DNA of 64,000 nt from Pomphorhynchus laevis (lineage: Eukaryota; Acanthocephala; Palaeacanthocephala; Echinorhynchida; Pomphorhynchidae): assembly GCA_012934845.2 (NCBI GenBank), contig WNNJ02002950.1, forward strand, positions 49,038-113,037. Direction: 5' to 3'. Each line of letters starts with the position of its first letter. Position 1 is the first letter of the stretch. The notes under the pieces were generated by a model. The model saw only the letters and a program-made list of their open reading frames with translations. It was not told where the DNA came from and searched no databases. Made by a program: the position numbers and the translations under genes. Positions 21,366 to 33,600 of this stretch are shown one piece after another.

Positions 21366-21668
21366 ATTATTCTCGTCCTGTTTACTGTTCCTTGCGTTCC
21401 TGTAATTCCCTTCTTTTACATGTCCCAAACTACTCTACCTCCTTTGGACTCCGCTCCTTCCTGGTGGCTGCTCCTCTATCGTGGAATCATCTGCCCATTC
21501 ATATACGCCAATCAACTTCCCTGCAGTGCTTCAAACGACAAATTCGATTCCATTTTAACAATTTATCTGCTTGACTTTTTCATTTTTGTTTGTGGACTTG
21601 TAAGCGTACAGCTTGTACGCATTTGCCACATTAAATAAATTTGTATTATTATACCAATTTCTTAAACT
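21366..21668 (+). mobile_element. Second copy of the LINE-B 3' end
   Basis: About 98% identical by eye to 20285-20588, including the last ORF2 codons, the 3' hairpin and the terminal CTTAAACTTCG. Its 5' edge is inside ORF2 at a point with short homology to the end of the right inverted-repeat arm. Unlike an ordinary truncated insertion, it lies exactly where the original 3' flank of the LINE would be expected (TTTGGAGAATAACC follows). Confidence 0.9.
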
Positions 21669-21709
21669 TCGTTTGGAGAATAACCCCGAAGCAAATCCAA
21701 TAATACTGT

Positions 21710-22400
21710 TTGAAACTGTTCTCATGCGCTATTGACACATTGATGATTGGGTAGAAATATAGTTGGCCATAAAGTTTCAACATCATCAGATGATTTCGCT
21801 TTAAGCAATGTTGCCAAAATACTGCAATGTATGTAAGGTATTAATTCACCACCTCTTCGACAGCAACAGTAGACACGATAATACATGTAATTGGACAATA
21901 CAACGTCCCTATCAGTAATTGCAGAATTTAGCCAAGACTCAGTTGACACAACCAACAAAGGATTAGTGCTATATACCCTTGACCTTAACTCATCTCTCTT
22001 GATTAGAAGACAACGATAATCATTTTTATTCTTTTTTTAATATTGCCAATCTGCTGTCGTATACCGTTGATATCAAACCACAACAGAGACTTATGCTCTA
22101 CTATATCAAATTATGTACTTGTAAATCTGTTCGTAGTTAGTAAATGTGCAGATGATAGCGGCAGATGATAAACCAGATGTTGTTCCAATGGAATCACCGA
22201 ATCCACGTTCTCTGCCGCACAAATTGAAAATTCTGAATAGACAAGGTATTCTCTCCGCTTTTAACGCGTTGTCTTATAAGTTCTTTTGCTTGACGAAGTT
22301 GATTATGCTCATTAATGGTAAGATCTCGTAAAATTCGCATTCGAGTTCCTGATAATCAAAAAGAATTTCGTAGAATCATTCCAGTAGATTCATCGATCGT
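21710..22400 (-). mobile_element. LINE-A remnant: ORF1 end and endonuclease start
   Basis: Minus strand. 22146-22350 gives RDLTINEHNQLRQAKEL then GENTLSIQNFQFVRQR, the C-terminal helix and tail of a LINE ORF1 (a parallel piece occurs at about 61800-61900). 21722-22090 gives LLVVSTESWLNSAITD, the T/S-E-x-W-L motif of an APE endonuclease, then RGGELIPYIH. Several stops. The RT part is absent. Confidence 0.72.
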
Positions 22401-22404
22401 TCTA

Positions 22405-22912
22405 TCCGACCGTTCTTTTCAACTCTGTTCAAATTCCTTATCCTCTCCTCTCATCTCTATTTTCTGCGAGGTCCCACAAGATTCAGTCCAATGACTCCTG
22501 CTTTTCTCTCTTCTACTCGGCGATTTCTCTCCAGTTATCAAACCTTACTCCTTTAACGTCATGCAATACGCTGATGACATCCTCATATATGCTCATGCAC
22601 CCGCACATCGCATATACGATATCACAATTTCTGCCTCCAACTGTCTTTTTTCTATCTACAAACGTCTCTCCCATCTTCATCTCGTTCTAAACCCAGACAA
22701 GTCTAAAATAATGTGGATCCTCCCCCGTAAACCTAACATATCTCCTCCCCTTGTACCTTTTGCATAATCAATAATCCTCATAGTCCACAATCTCACTTTA
22801 TTTGGATTCCATTTCGATGATCACCTTTCCCTGAAACCCTTCGTCCGCGACTAGGTCCGCTAGTCTAATTTAATTCTCCGTGACATTCGTCGTATCCGCC
22901 CCCTTATCGACA
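22405..22912 (+). mobile_element. LINE-B fragment around the RT YADD box
   Basis: Plus strand, 22561-22767 encodes MQYADDILIYAHAPAHRIYD and KSKIMWILPRKPNISPP, very close to the copy at 4594-5133. Upstream to about 22405 lie the end of motif A/B sequences in other frames. The match ends at 22909 in CGCCCCCTTATCGA and resumes, with a 47-bp overlap, at 24958. Confidence 0.85.
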
Positions 22913-22924
22913 GTTTAGAGTGTA

Positions 22925-23690
22925 CTTACATATCTGACGAAGAAAAACGTGCATTGTGACTGTTAGTTGGTGTACATGTGACTCGTTGAGACTGGGCAAT
23001 GATTGGTTCGTTATTAGCAGGAATCCCATCAGCTTGATCAGGGTGAGGTTATTCGATTAAAGAACCGGTACAATTAGTATTATTTACATTGAGGATGTTT
23101 TCTTGTATATCATTATCATTCGTTGCAATATCATCAACGTTCTTTGAAGAATTCGGTATACTAAGTAATCGTGAATGTCGTTGACCTCGAGTCCAAGTAC
23201 GAATGGTTGAGTTCACATGAGTTATAAACCGATTATCAACATCACAATTCCCATCATTTTGTTTGTCAACATTATTTGATTTGGAGTGATCGTCAATGTT
23301 TGTATAACTAGAATTCAATATGTTACCGGTTAGTTTTATTTTCCTATTAATGTTCAAGCTACCATAATTAATAGCATGTTTTTGCTTGTCGAAAATTTTC
23401 TGATGTAAAACGATTATTCATTTGAATTATAAACCGATTATCAACATCATGAGTTGATTAAGTTTATCCACTTTAGCAGTAAACTGATTTATTGTCCGAG
23501 TGACACAAAATCCACATATAAAATCACATTGGTTCAATGATTCATCATTAGCCGATGGACAATGATAGTCCAACAATTACAACTATCGTTATTACAAGCA
23601 ACATGGGTCGCAGTGTATCCAGACATTTGTTGGCTACTAGATTTAACTTAATGAGTTAATTTTTTGTAGTCTTGCGTTTGGTCATGGTAA
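22925..23690 (-). pseudogene. LINE ORF1 remnant with PHD-like cysteine motif
   Basis: Minus strand, starting MTKRKTTKN near 23686. It is followed by a frameshifted cysteine-rich part (CNNDSCNCW... in one frame, NQCDFICGFC in another at about 23520) that mirrors C32...HFTCGFC of the LINE-B ORF1. Then an open Asn/Asp-rich frame at 23049-23357. No RT. It is best read as the N-terminal half of a CR1/L2-type ORF1. Confidence 0.55.
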
Positions 23691-24490
23691 TGATAATCTG
23701 AAAATTTTATTCCTTCCTTTCCGCGAGAGGAGCAAGCGGGAAATCAGGAAAATCCGGAAAATAAGGAAAATTGTAATTTTTATCTAGTGAAAATACTTTT
23801 TAACCAGTAAATTTTTTAATCTTTTCTCGTTTTTGTCCAAAAAATGAGGAATTAAAAAATTCAGTCTAAGTTTGAGAATCTCAGTAACACATTTTGTAGA
23901 AGATACAAAATGTATCTATAAATATTTGATTCATTTCTCAATAATTTCCCGATGACGGTTATGTATTTTTTCAAATAAAATGAAATTTCTATAAATTCAC
24001 GTACTCAGGAGTCTACTGAACAAATCTTTAATAGATTTGTAGAAAATCTATTAAAGATGTAGAAACATCTTTTTATTGAAAAGGTTTTTTTACAAATCTG
24101 AAAAGATTTGTGCGATAACCGTTCTACCAAAATTCCCATTCCCATTATTTCTCTTGACAAAATGCTGTTTTGAATTTAGACAAAAAAGTTTCGTTTCGCC
24201 TTTTTAAACAAAATAGTGCTATTCAAAGGTGAAACTAATTTAAAATTATATGACATTATAAGAAAAATAGAGTCCTACAAATACATGGTCTTTTAATTTT
24301 GTATTATTTTAAAATTTCATTTATCCATCATTTAAAGTCCATTGTTTTTATATAAAGAAGACATGGAAAGAGCTATATCGAGTTTAGATGCAATGCTTTT
24401 AATAAGTTGTTGCGTAAATACAATTTCATTTTGTAAACCTAATAATGATCATAACATCTATCTTAATTCGTATTTATTGTAAATTTCATA
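23691..24490. other. AT-rich region upstream of TMED exon 1
   Basis: No coding sequence recognised. Contains small inverted repeats around 24025-24120 (AATCTTTAATAGATTTG / AAATCTATTAAAGATG). It presumably contains the promoter and 5' UTR of the p24 gene, but no TATA box or initiator can be assigned with confidence. Confidence 0.4.
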
Positions 24491-24497
24491 TTTCAGA

Positions 24498-24663
24498 ATG
24501 TATTCGTTCCATCAAATTAATTTCTGGGGATTCGTGCTTTCAATGGTCTTAACAACATCTGACTCAGTTTTCATCGATCTAATTACAATTGTGGATGCAG
24601 GCACTAGAAATTGTTTCTTTGAAGATATTAGTATTCCACAAGAAATTGACATTGATTTTCAAG
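24498..24663 (+). CDS. TMED exon 1 (signal peptide, GOLD start)
   Basis: ATG 24498, signal peptide to about residue 22 (FWGFVLSMVLTT core), then mature VFIDLITIVDAGTRNC and DIDFQ. The donor CAAG|GTAAAT leaves phase 1. The nearest acceptor of exon 2 (TTGCAG|GTGACG) needs phase 0. The downstream AG at 31483-31484 (GGAAG|GCGG) restores the frame with the loss of three residues. Alternatively there is a one-base error or a non-consensus donor CAA|GGTAAA. Confidence 0.75.
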
Positions 24664-27600
24664 GTAAATTTCGTAATTTAAATGTGATATTACAATGTGA
24701 TACGGAAATTGGCCAAATAAATGAACATAATTTATTAATGTTAAGCATTCAATACTGAATTTCAGATTAATTCAAACTGAGATTCAAAGAATAAAACTCG
24801 CGATAAAGTATTTATTTGTATTTTGCAAATGTAAGACAAGCAGTCGTTAATCTTTAAATACACGAACGCATGAATTTCAAGACGAAACATTAAAATTGTG
24901 ATTGATTTTTAATATTAAATGTATTGTGTCTTGAAATATCATTTAATTACTACTAATTTGTCTAACCTAATTCTCCGTGACATCCGCCGTATTCGCCCCC
25001 TTATCGAATTCCGTTCTTATACTCGTATGTATATTATTTCATCGATTTTGTTCCCTTAAATCTATTAATACCTCAGTCTTTTCACAATTCTCCAACATCC
25101 ATCATCCTACCCCTACAACGAATAATCAAATTCGCCATTCGAGTGCTCCTACGTCTCCGTCGCTTTGACGACGCATCCACATATCTTGCTCAACTCTCCT
25201 GGCCCACCATCCACATCCGCATATATCGCCGCCTTCTTATCGTGACTTTTCGTATCATCGCTGTCGGTTTCCCAATCGTTCATCAACCTCTCTTTCTTAA
25301 ACGATACTCGCCCCATCTATCTATCACTGCGTTGCCGTAATTCCATATTACTCTACTTTCCCAATTACTCTAACAACTACGGTATCCGATCCTTCCTCGT
25401 CGCCGCCCCACTCGCCTAGAATCAACTCCCTCTCGACGTCCGCCGCGCTTTCTCCTTTATCGCATTCAAACACCTTCTCCGTTCACACCTTCTCGACACA
25501 TGATTTACATTTTGTTTTGTTGTGGTCATGTAAGCATGCGCTGGCCCGCATTTGCAACGTAAAAATAAATCATTTGTAACTAAGTTTTCTTAAACTGTGA
25601 ATAGAGAATACTCGGCCAGCGCATTTTTTGACAATGTCATCGGTATGTCATTTCCAATATAAATTGTTGGGAAAAAGTACCCATAAGATGTTATTATTAT
25701 TATTATTATCAATAGACAACAAAGTGAGCAGCAAGGCTCATTACAAGTTGCGTCACAATCAGAAAAAGTAAATAAAATGAAAATGTAGAGTGTACTTTCT
25801 ATTGTTCATATGTTCTCTGACTCGATCTTCGTCTTCAAGAAGGGATCTTCCTCCAGATTTCGTTTAAAAGAAGCCAGATTCGAGGATGCTACTGTTGTGT
25901 CAGCAAGGTGGTTCCAAGTATTAACGATTCGTTGGAAGTATAGGGATGTTCGTTTGTAGCGTAATCGTTGTGTTTTTAGCATGAACTGATGACCACGAAG
26001 TGAGGTTATATCGCGCGTATGCATTAGCGATCTGAGTGGATGGTGATTGTCGTGTAAAATCTGCCAGGCTAGGCACAGGTCCGCCTTGTCGCGCAGATAC
26101 TGAAGCGATCTCATTCCCAAACTCGAGAGCCGATCTTGATATTCCATATGTCTAACCGCTTTTACCATTTTAGTTGCTGATCGGAATACAGACTCTAGAT
26201 TATAACGTTCTCGTAAGGTGATTGGGTAACAAGCTGGCGAAGCATATAGGAGGATGCTCAAAATAAGTGCTTGTGAGATTGTTTTAAAGCATGAGATGTC
26301 AATATGAACAAGAGCTCGGCGAATCAGGCCGATGACTCTTCTCACTTTGGAACATGTAGTGTCAGTATGTAAACGTGTCGATAAGTTAGAACATACATAA
26401 ACACCTAAATCCCTGTATGAGTTCGTCCTAAGAATAACACTGTTGTTTATATGATAAATATGAGCTGACTCGGCCGGACGTCTTGATATACAAATGTAGG
26501 CACACTTTTTCAAATTGAATTTTAACCCGTTCAAAATCGACCAGTCATTTATGGTGTTAATATCATACTGCAAGATGTCAACATCTGAGTCCAAATATAT
26601 GGGGCGCCAAATTTTTAAATCATCAGCATAAAGAACACACTCAGATCCAAGTTTAGGAATGAGGTCGTTAATGTATATGCTGAAAAGAACTGGACCGAGT
26701 ATAGTTCCTTGAGGTACTCCAAGATTTGTAGGGAAGCGATCAGATAATTCGTCGTTTACCCTTACGAAGCAATGACGGTCAGACAGAAATTCAATAATCC
26801 AGCGAACTAAACACTCATCAAGGTTGATATTACGCAGTTTTTGAATTAAATTAGCATGAAGGACTGTATCAAATGCCTTAGAGAAGTCGAAGAAGATGGC
26901 GTCAACCGGAATACCAGAATCATAATATCTGGTCCAGCTATCGTGTGATAACAACAAATTCGTTAGCGTTGAATGATTTTTTCGAAAACCATGTTGTTCA
27001 GGGGCTAGAATATGGTTCGTTTCTAGGTGAGTGGTGACTTTTCGCAGAAGTAAGCGTTCCAGTACGCGACAGCAGACACATGTGAGGCTAATCGGTCTGT
27101 AGTTACAGATGTCAGAACGAGACCCCTGTTTTAATATTGGGCAGATAATAGAGCGCTTCCAGTCTGAGGGAATCTTTCCTAGCACAAGTGTTGCACAGAA
27201 GATATTATATAGAGGTAGGTATATGATGTCAGCTAGGTTGCGAAGATATGCTGACGGCAATAGATCCGGACCAGCACTTAATGTGCATTTCAGACGGGAC
27301 AACTCGCTGTACACTAAGTCAGGTCTAATGAAGTTATCAAGGTCAGAAGTAGTATTAGCTACCAAACAATACAAACTGTCAGTTATTTGCGGTGAAGCAT
27401 TCAGTGACGAATTCAGCGATGTGAAGTGTGTGCCGAATACGTTCGCAATTTTCTTTGAGTCCAATACCAAATCACCTTGGCTATCGAGAATAGAGGAGAA
27501 AGTGTTAGCTATACGTTTTCTTGATGAAATGTATTTGAAGAGTGAGCCAGGATCACGACGACATCGTTGGGATAATTTCTTTTCAAAGATTACTCTCGTA

Positions 27601-30600
27601 CGTCTCTTCAAGGATGTTACCCTGTTTCTATACTGTCGGTATTGCTCAAAACTAGAGTTACCTGCTTTATAATTACAATATGCCTTGCGTCGTCGAGCCA
27701 GTGCTTGTTTGAGTTCTCGATTAAACCAACGAGGAGATAAGCCGACGTCAGTTTGACGTACAATTGGAGCGTAGCGGGTAAGTATTGAATACAAGGTGTC
27801 TTTGAAAAACAGCCAGGCGGAATCAATACCCACAGTATAAGCATCAGGCCACGAAACGGTAGAAAGGAACTCCTTTATTTTGTTGTAGTCGGCTTTAAAA
27901 GGGTTGAATCTATTAACAAAAGAATTATATATAGGGATACTTATTCCAAGATCTATTAATAAGGTGACATGATCAGAACAACCAACTGGATCCAAGTGAT
28001 TAACGCTAGTGACAATATGTCCTGGAGCAGACAAAACCAGATCAAGAAGAGAACGAGACGTAGAAGATATTCTGGTAAATCCATTGACATGTTGGGTAAG
28101 GTATAGATCATTGATTGTTTGAAGTAACACAATCGAACCAAAGTCAGAAGGCGAATTAAAACTGTATGTATTCCAATGTATTCCGAACTAACTGTGGTAA
28201 GTCCTAATTTGCTTTCAAGCAAAGCGAATTATCTTGGATTTAGCAAAATTTTAAGACAAAATAGTTTTAAGAGTCCAGTTCATTCTAAATTTTGACTCTC
28301 TAATCCCAAATTGATCATTATAAAATCATTTGCGTATTTAAAACATGATGAAGTGGACCATAAATGATATAATAAATGATATATCAATAAATAAATAAAT
28401 ATTAATATATCAATAAATGATATAGTAATATATAGTGGATAACAACTGCATGCCAGCACAGACGAATGGCGATATTGTAAATAATCGTCAACTAATTTGG
28501 TATAAACTCAGCTTTTTTAAACTGCGAATATCGAATAGTCGGCTAGAGCATTTTTGGGAACCGTCATCTACATGACATTTCCAAGATAAATTGTTTGAAT
28601 AAATACCCCTAGAATATTTCCCAAATATACTCTTGTAAGTCCAATGTTTATAATAGCTAACCCTATTAAGATATAATTTTATAGCAAAGCGAATTATCTT
28701 GGATTTACCAAAATTCATAGACAAGTTAGTTTTAAGAGTCCAGTACAGATTCTGTATGTAATCTGTATGGAGCCGGTACAGAATCTGTATGGACTATAAG
28801 ATTTAACGTCAACGATAAAAATTGCGATTTACGCTAGAGATGGTAAACTACAATGTGAAATACCTACAGATAAAAATATATGAATCTGAATTTACACTTG
28901 AGGGGAATATGTATTGCTTTCGTTAACTTAAGTATGATGACATACATAGAGTTTGTCATGAAGAGAAGCCTACTTTAATTAACTTTTGTAATAATAGAAT
29001 TTGGTCAATAATATAAAACGCTCTCAACACATTCAATTGTATTATACATGAGGAAAATTACGCGAATATACGGTATTCAAGATTAAATCAATCAGAGTAA
29101 TTAAATCATCCATGATGCTTTCACCATCACAGAAGACAAACTAATTTAATTTCATGAACTTATAAAAAGTGTTCAGAATTCTCCTACGATAGCAGGATGA
29201 TTCCCGAATTTTCGATATCTTAGAAATAAAAAAATGAAAATATAATTGTTAGATAATTAATCTATTATTAGGTAATAAGATAATATGAGCCGTTATTCAA
29301 TACAAATATCGGCATGTAAGGAAATATATATAAAAATTATATTGCTATCTGCGATATATTGCATTAATCATACACTTATGATACGGTGGAAAGCCAAAAC
29401 ATCGGCATCAAAACGGGGTTGCGGAGAAGAGGAATCTAATGGTTTAACATTATGTGGTGGAAAATTCCTATTATTCTTAGCAGAAGCAAATGATTTGTAA
29501 TTACTGGAGGTATGCTTGATAATATTACATGAGCTAGTCCTGCTCAAGTGGCCACTTAGAGCTGCTTGCGATTTGTGATAAATATGAGATGGCATTGCTT
29601 TGTGGTACCGATCAAATTGATTATTACGATGATCTTACGAGTATTAATATATGCGCTTTAAATAAAAGCAAAGAAGTTGGCTACTATCGTGGATACGAAG
29701 AGTTAGTCACTTTCGTGACTGCGAACTCTTAACTTTGATTTGTTGAAATATTAATCTATTAGATCAATGATGTGAGTAACTCGAACTTTACTAGATAAAA
29801 TATACAAATATTAAGATCATTTGCTTGATGAATGCTTGATGAATTAATATATTTTTATTAATCACAGATTGATTACCAGGGCGATAAAGTGTGTGATCAT
29901 GATCATTATATACTTTGTTATTTTTATTTGAATACTGGAACATAGAGTTTGTAGTGACCTTTGATACATTGACATCAAGATTGTTTCTAATATCAATATG
30001 ACTCAATATCAAATCTTGATCAACAATGAGATAAGGTGATATAATTCATTCGTTTCTAGTCTTTTGGCTGATGGTGAGTTTGCCTTAGTTTCATTTTCTA
30101 TCAATTCAATAAGAGCATCTGTAAATTCTAAACTGTCATTCTGTGAAATATTTAAAGGTGTGAAAACTTGAAGATCCTTTAGAGTTGTTAATAACTTAGT
30201 TAGATTAAAATAGATACAAAGTCCTTATAAAATTGTTATTTCTGTGTCCATTAGCAGGTAGATAAGATTGCATACGCCCCATGCAATCTTTCTTGTAAAT
30301 CACTCCGAGAAAATTCTAGATTTTCTTTGATGCCAAACTTTGATAAATCACTGTAGTTTATCAAAGGTTGTAACGCTGCCATATAACTAAAAGTCACATC
30401 AGTGACTTTTAGTTATAAAACTTTTAAGTTTTTTAAGTTTTTACTTTTAAGTTTTTTCAAATCCGATTGTGTGTTTATACTCTAGAACCAGATACAATAA
30501 TAAGGATTATAAAATTAGTAAATAATTTTATAAAATAAAAATTAAAAAAAAAGATCTATAATATATTATAAATATAATAAATAAGTGTATATAAATGAAT

Positions 30601-33600
30601 ATAACTGAATATAATTATAAAAATATATTATTTGTATTTATATGCAATTACTGTTTTAGAAATTTTAAAAGCTTCTTGCTGATGCTGTATCAGTTCTTAA
30701 TCCCTTATTTTAGGTGTAATACCAATGTTGGTTGATTATTTTGTTTGTAGTTAAAACATTTTAATTATTAAAATAATTTGAATTCCATAGTCAACAAATG
30801 GCGAAATCTCATCATTGTCGTAAAGCGGTCTTAACGGCTAATATCTGTAACGTGCTTTATAAAATATTAAAAGATTTAGCGATACTTGGTATTTCAAATG
30901 TTCCAAATTACCAAATATTCCAAATTATCTTTAATCATTGACTTCATATTAATGTTGTTTCTTTAAGATAAAGAAATGTAAAATATACTTAATATTTTTT
31001 ATAATATTTAATATTTTATAATATTTTATATCATAATTTTATATTATAATTATTTAAAGATGTAATTAAAAATAAAGAAATATGTCCTAAATATAAATTT
31101 TGGGCATATCAATTTAAAATATTATGGTTGTTTTTAAAACAGCTTCGTTAATGCATTAGAATGTAATTAATACATTATTGTATAGTCAAATTGTGGTTCT
31201 CACTGATAAAAGGTGTATGACACTAATTTTTGCGTTATTAATAACTGAAATTCGTTCAGCGTCCATATATTACATCAAACTATGTTGGCTAATAACTTTT
31301 GTTTGATGATATTTAAAGCCGTAATTTTAAAGTATGATAATCTAGATTTCATTATCTAAAGTAATTATATGATTTAATAAATTTGAAAAATTATTTGGTT
31401 AATTTTGATTCATAAGTTATTCAAAGTATTTTATTCGACTCTATGTTATAGTCATTTCAAGTTTTAACTTGCAGGTGACGGAAGGCGGTGATATGGATAT
31501 AAATTTTGTAATGTTTGATCCAACAGGAAAGGTCATATTTGCTGAATTACGAAAGAACAGCCATGCAAAAACCTTGAATTTAACCATACCTGGTGATTAT
31601 AAAATATGCCTTGACAATACATTCTCCTTATCCGTTGCAAAATCAGTATATTTTTCGATTCGTAGTGCTGACCCAATGCTAATTGATGAAGGGATTCGAT
31701 TCGACTTGCTTAAGCAGGATTCATTCGTTGGAGAACATTTGGAAACGTTTAGGGTATGTGTTTGTGCATTTAAGTCAGTTTAACTTTGTTACTCACACAT
31801 ATGCCATTTTAATTATATTATAAAATATGTATTAATGATGTATTTATTATATATCACAAATGCATTAGCTATCATGTCATGCTTCATCATTATAAAATAT
31901 AACAAATGTTTTTATCTATCTAGTTTCAGGTAATAAAATACGAATGCTATCATGTATTTTAATGAAATGCGAACGTTTTATTAATCCAGATTTAGGTAAT
32001 TAAATATGCAGAAAATAGATCCAAATCAAATATAATTAATTAATTTAATTAATATATTTTATTAGATAATGTGTCATTTAGAGAGATCATTTTATTATTT
32101 CACGATGTTAAATACTTAATAGTTATAAATCAATTTTTATTTTATAAAAATCTACATGATTATTTGGTTTATAAACGAAATAGAACCTCAAATTCTGGCT
32201 TTTCAAAAAAAATATTAAGGTTTTTTTGCTGAAAAATATGGCACGCCTAGAGTGAAATGAATATCGCGTTAATTCAGTTGCCACAAATTAATTTATAGAA
32301 AGTAATTATTGTAGAAACAAGATAAGGTTAAATAATAATCGAGTTTTTTCTTTTTGATTAAACGATTGATATTCGCCAGCTACTGCCACTATTCTCAGAA
32401 TTTTGAAAAGATCTAGTATGTATTACAGTTATTAATATCGTGTATAAATAAAAATGTACAAAATTATACAATATTATATCGAATTATATCAAAAATTATA
32501 CAAATTTATAATTTTTCGAATTGTCTTTATAAATGAATAAATTTATAAATAAATGTTTTCTGTTAATGATCGTTGATTAATCGATTGTTTGCTTAATATA
32601 AGCACTGTCCAGTCATTGCATATGTCGACAATATATTGAAAATAATAAATGAGTTAGTTATCTTTAGTTCGCATTGAGTTAAACAAGCATTTAGATATGT
32701 AAATGCTTGCTTGACATTGAGAAGAATAGAGTACTTTTTGATTTTCAGTATGGTATAAATGTATGGAAATAAAGGAATTTAAAATAATGTATTGCAAATA
32801 ACGAATCACAGATAAAGATGTAGAAAGTAAATAAATGAATGACCAATAGCCCTAAATCAGATAAGTATTTATTAACGTATTTTCATTTTCAAAAGAAGTT
32901 TCAATTTTTTGTAAATTTAAATTATTGTGTTAATAAATTTTAAAACTTAACTTAATAATAAAATTAAGATAAAATAACTTTATTGAATTTGATGCAGTTA
33001 CGATCTGATTTAAAAATCAGATCGGATAACTGAGTCTGTGTATTTTATAAAAATTATATAAATTAAAAATCAAGTTAAATAATTATAAAAATGTAGAAAG
33101 TTATTAATCCCAGAATTATTACTATAAATGTTGTTATAATATCGATTTTGATATCGATCGTGTCTTTCAATAGTAGAATTTATGTAAATATAAGATAAAT
33201 CATATCAGATACCATTGTCTACTTATTTTATACGATATATAAATAAAAATAAAGATAAATAATAAATAATTATATAAGATTTTATACAATTTATATTTAT
33301 ATCAAGTTAAAATTTTAAATAAAAGCCAATTTTTACGAGTTGACTAATAGATAACAGACGGTGTATAAGCTTAATTTGTCCACAAGCGATTACAAAACAT
33401 TCTAGGAATCACGAGAAAATGTTGCATCTTTGGGGATTACGGTAACTTTACCAAGTCTACTAAGATACGATGTAAGAAATATATCCATCCTGGTCTGTAT
33501 TTTAAATATTTAGGAAGGATCAGGTATAATTGAAAGTCAACGAATCAGATCATATACCTGTGTCTACTTATTTTATACTCTATATAAATAAAATATAAAG

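Noticed and set aside
27109-27672. Plus-strand frame of 187 codons
   Set aside because: Antisense shadow of the intact LINE-A ORF2 on the minus strand.
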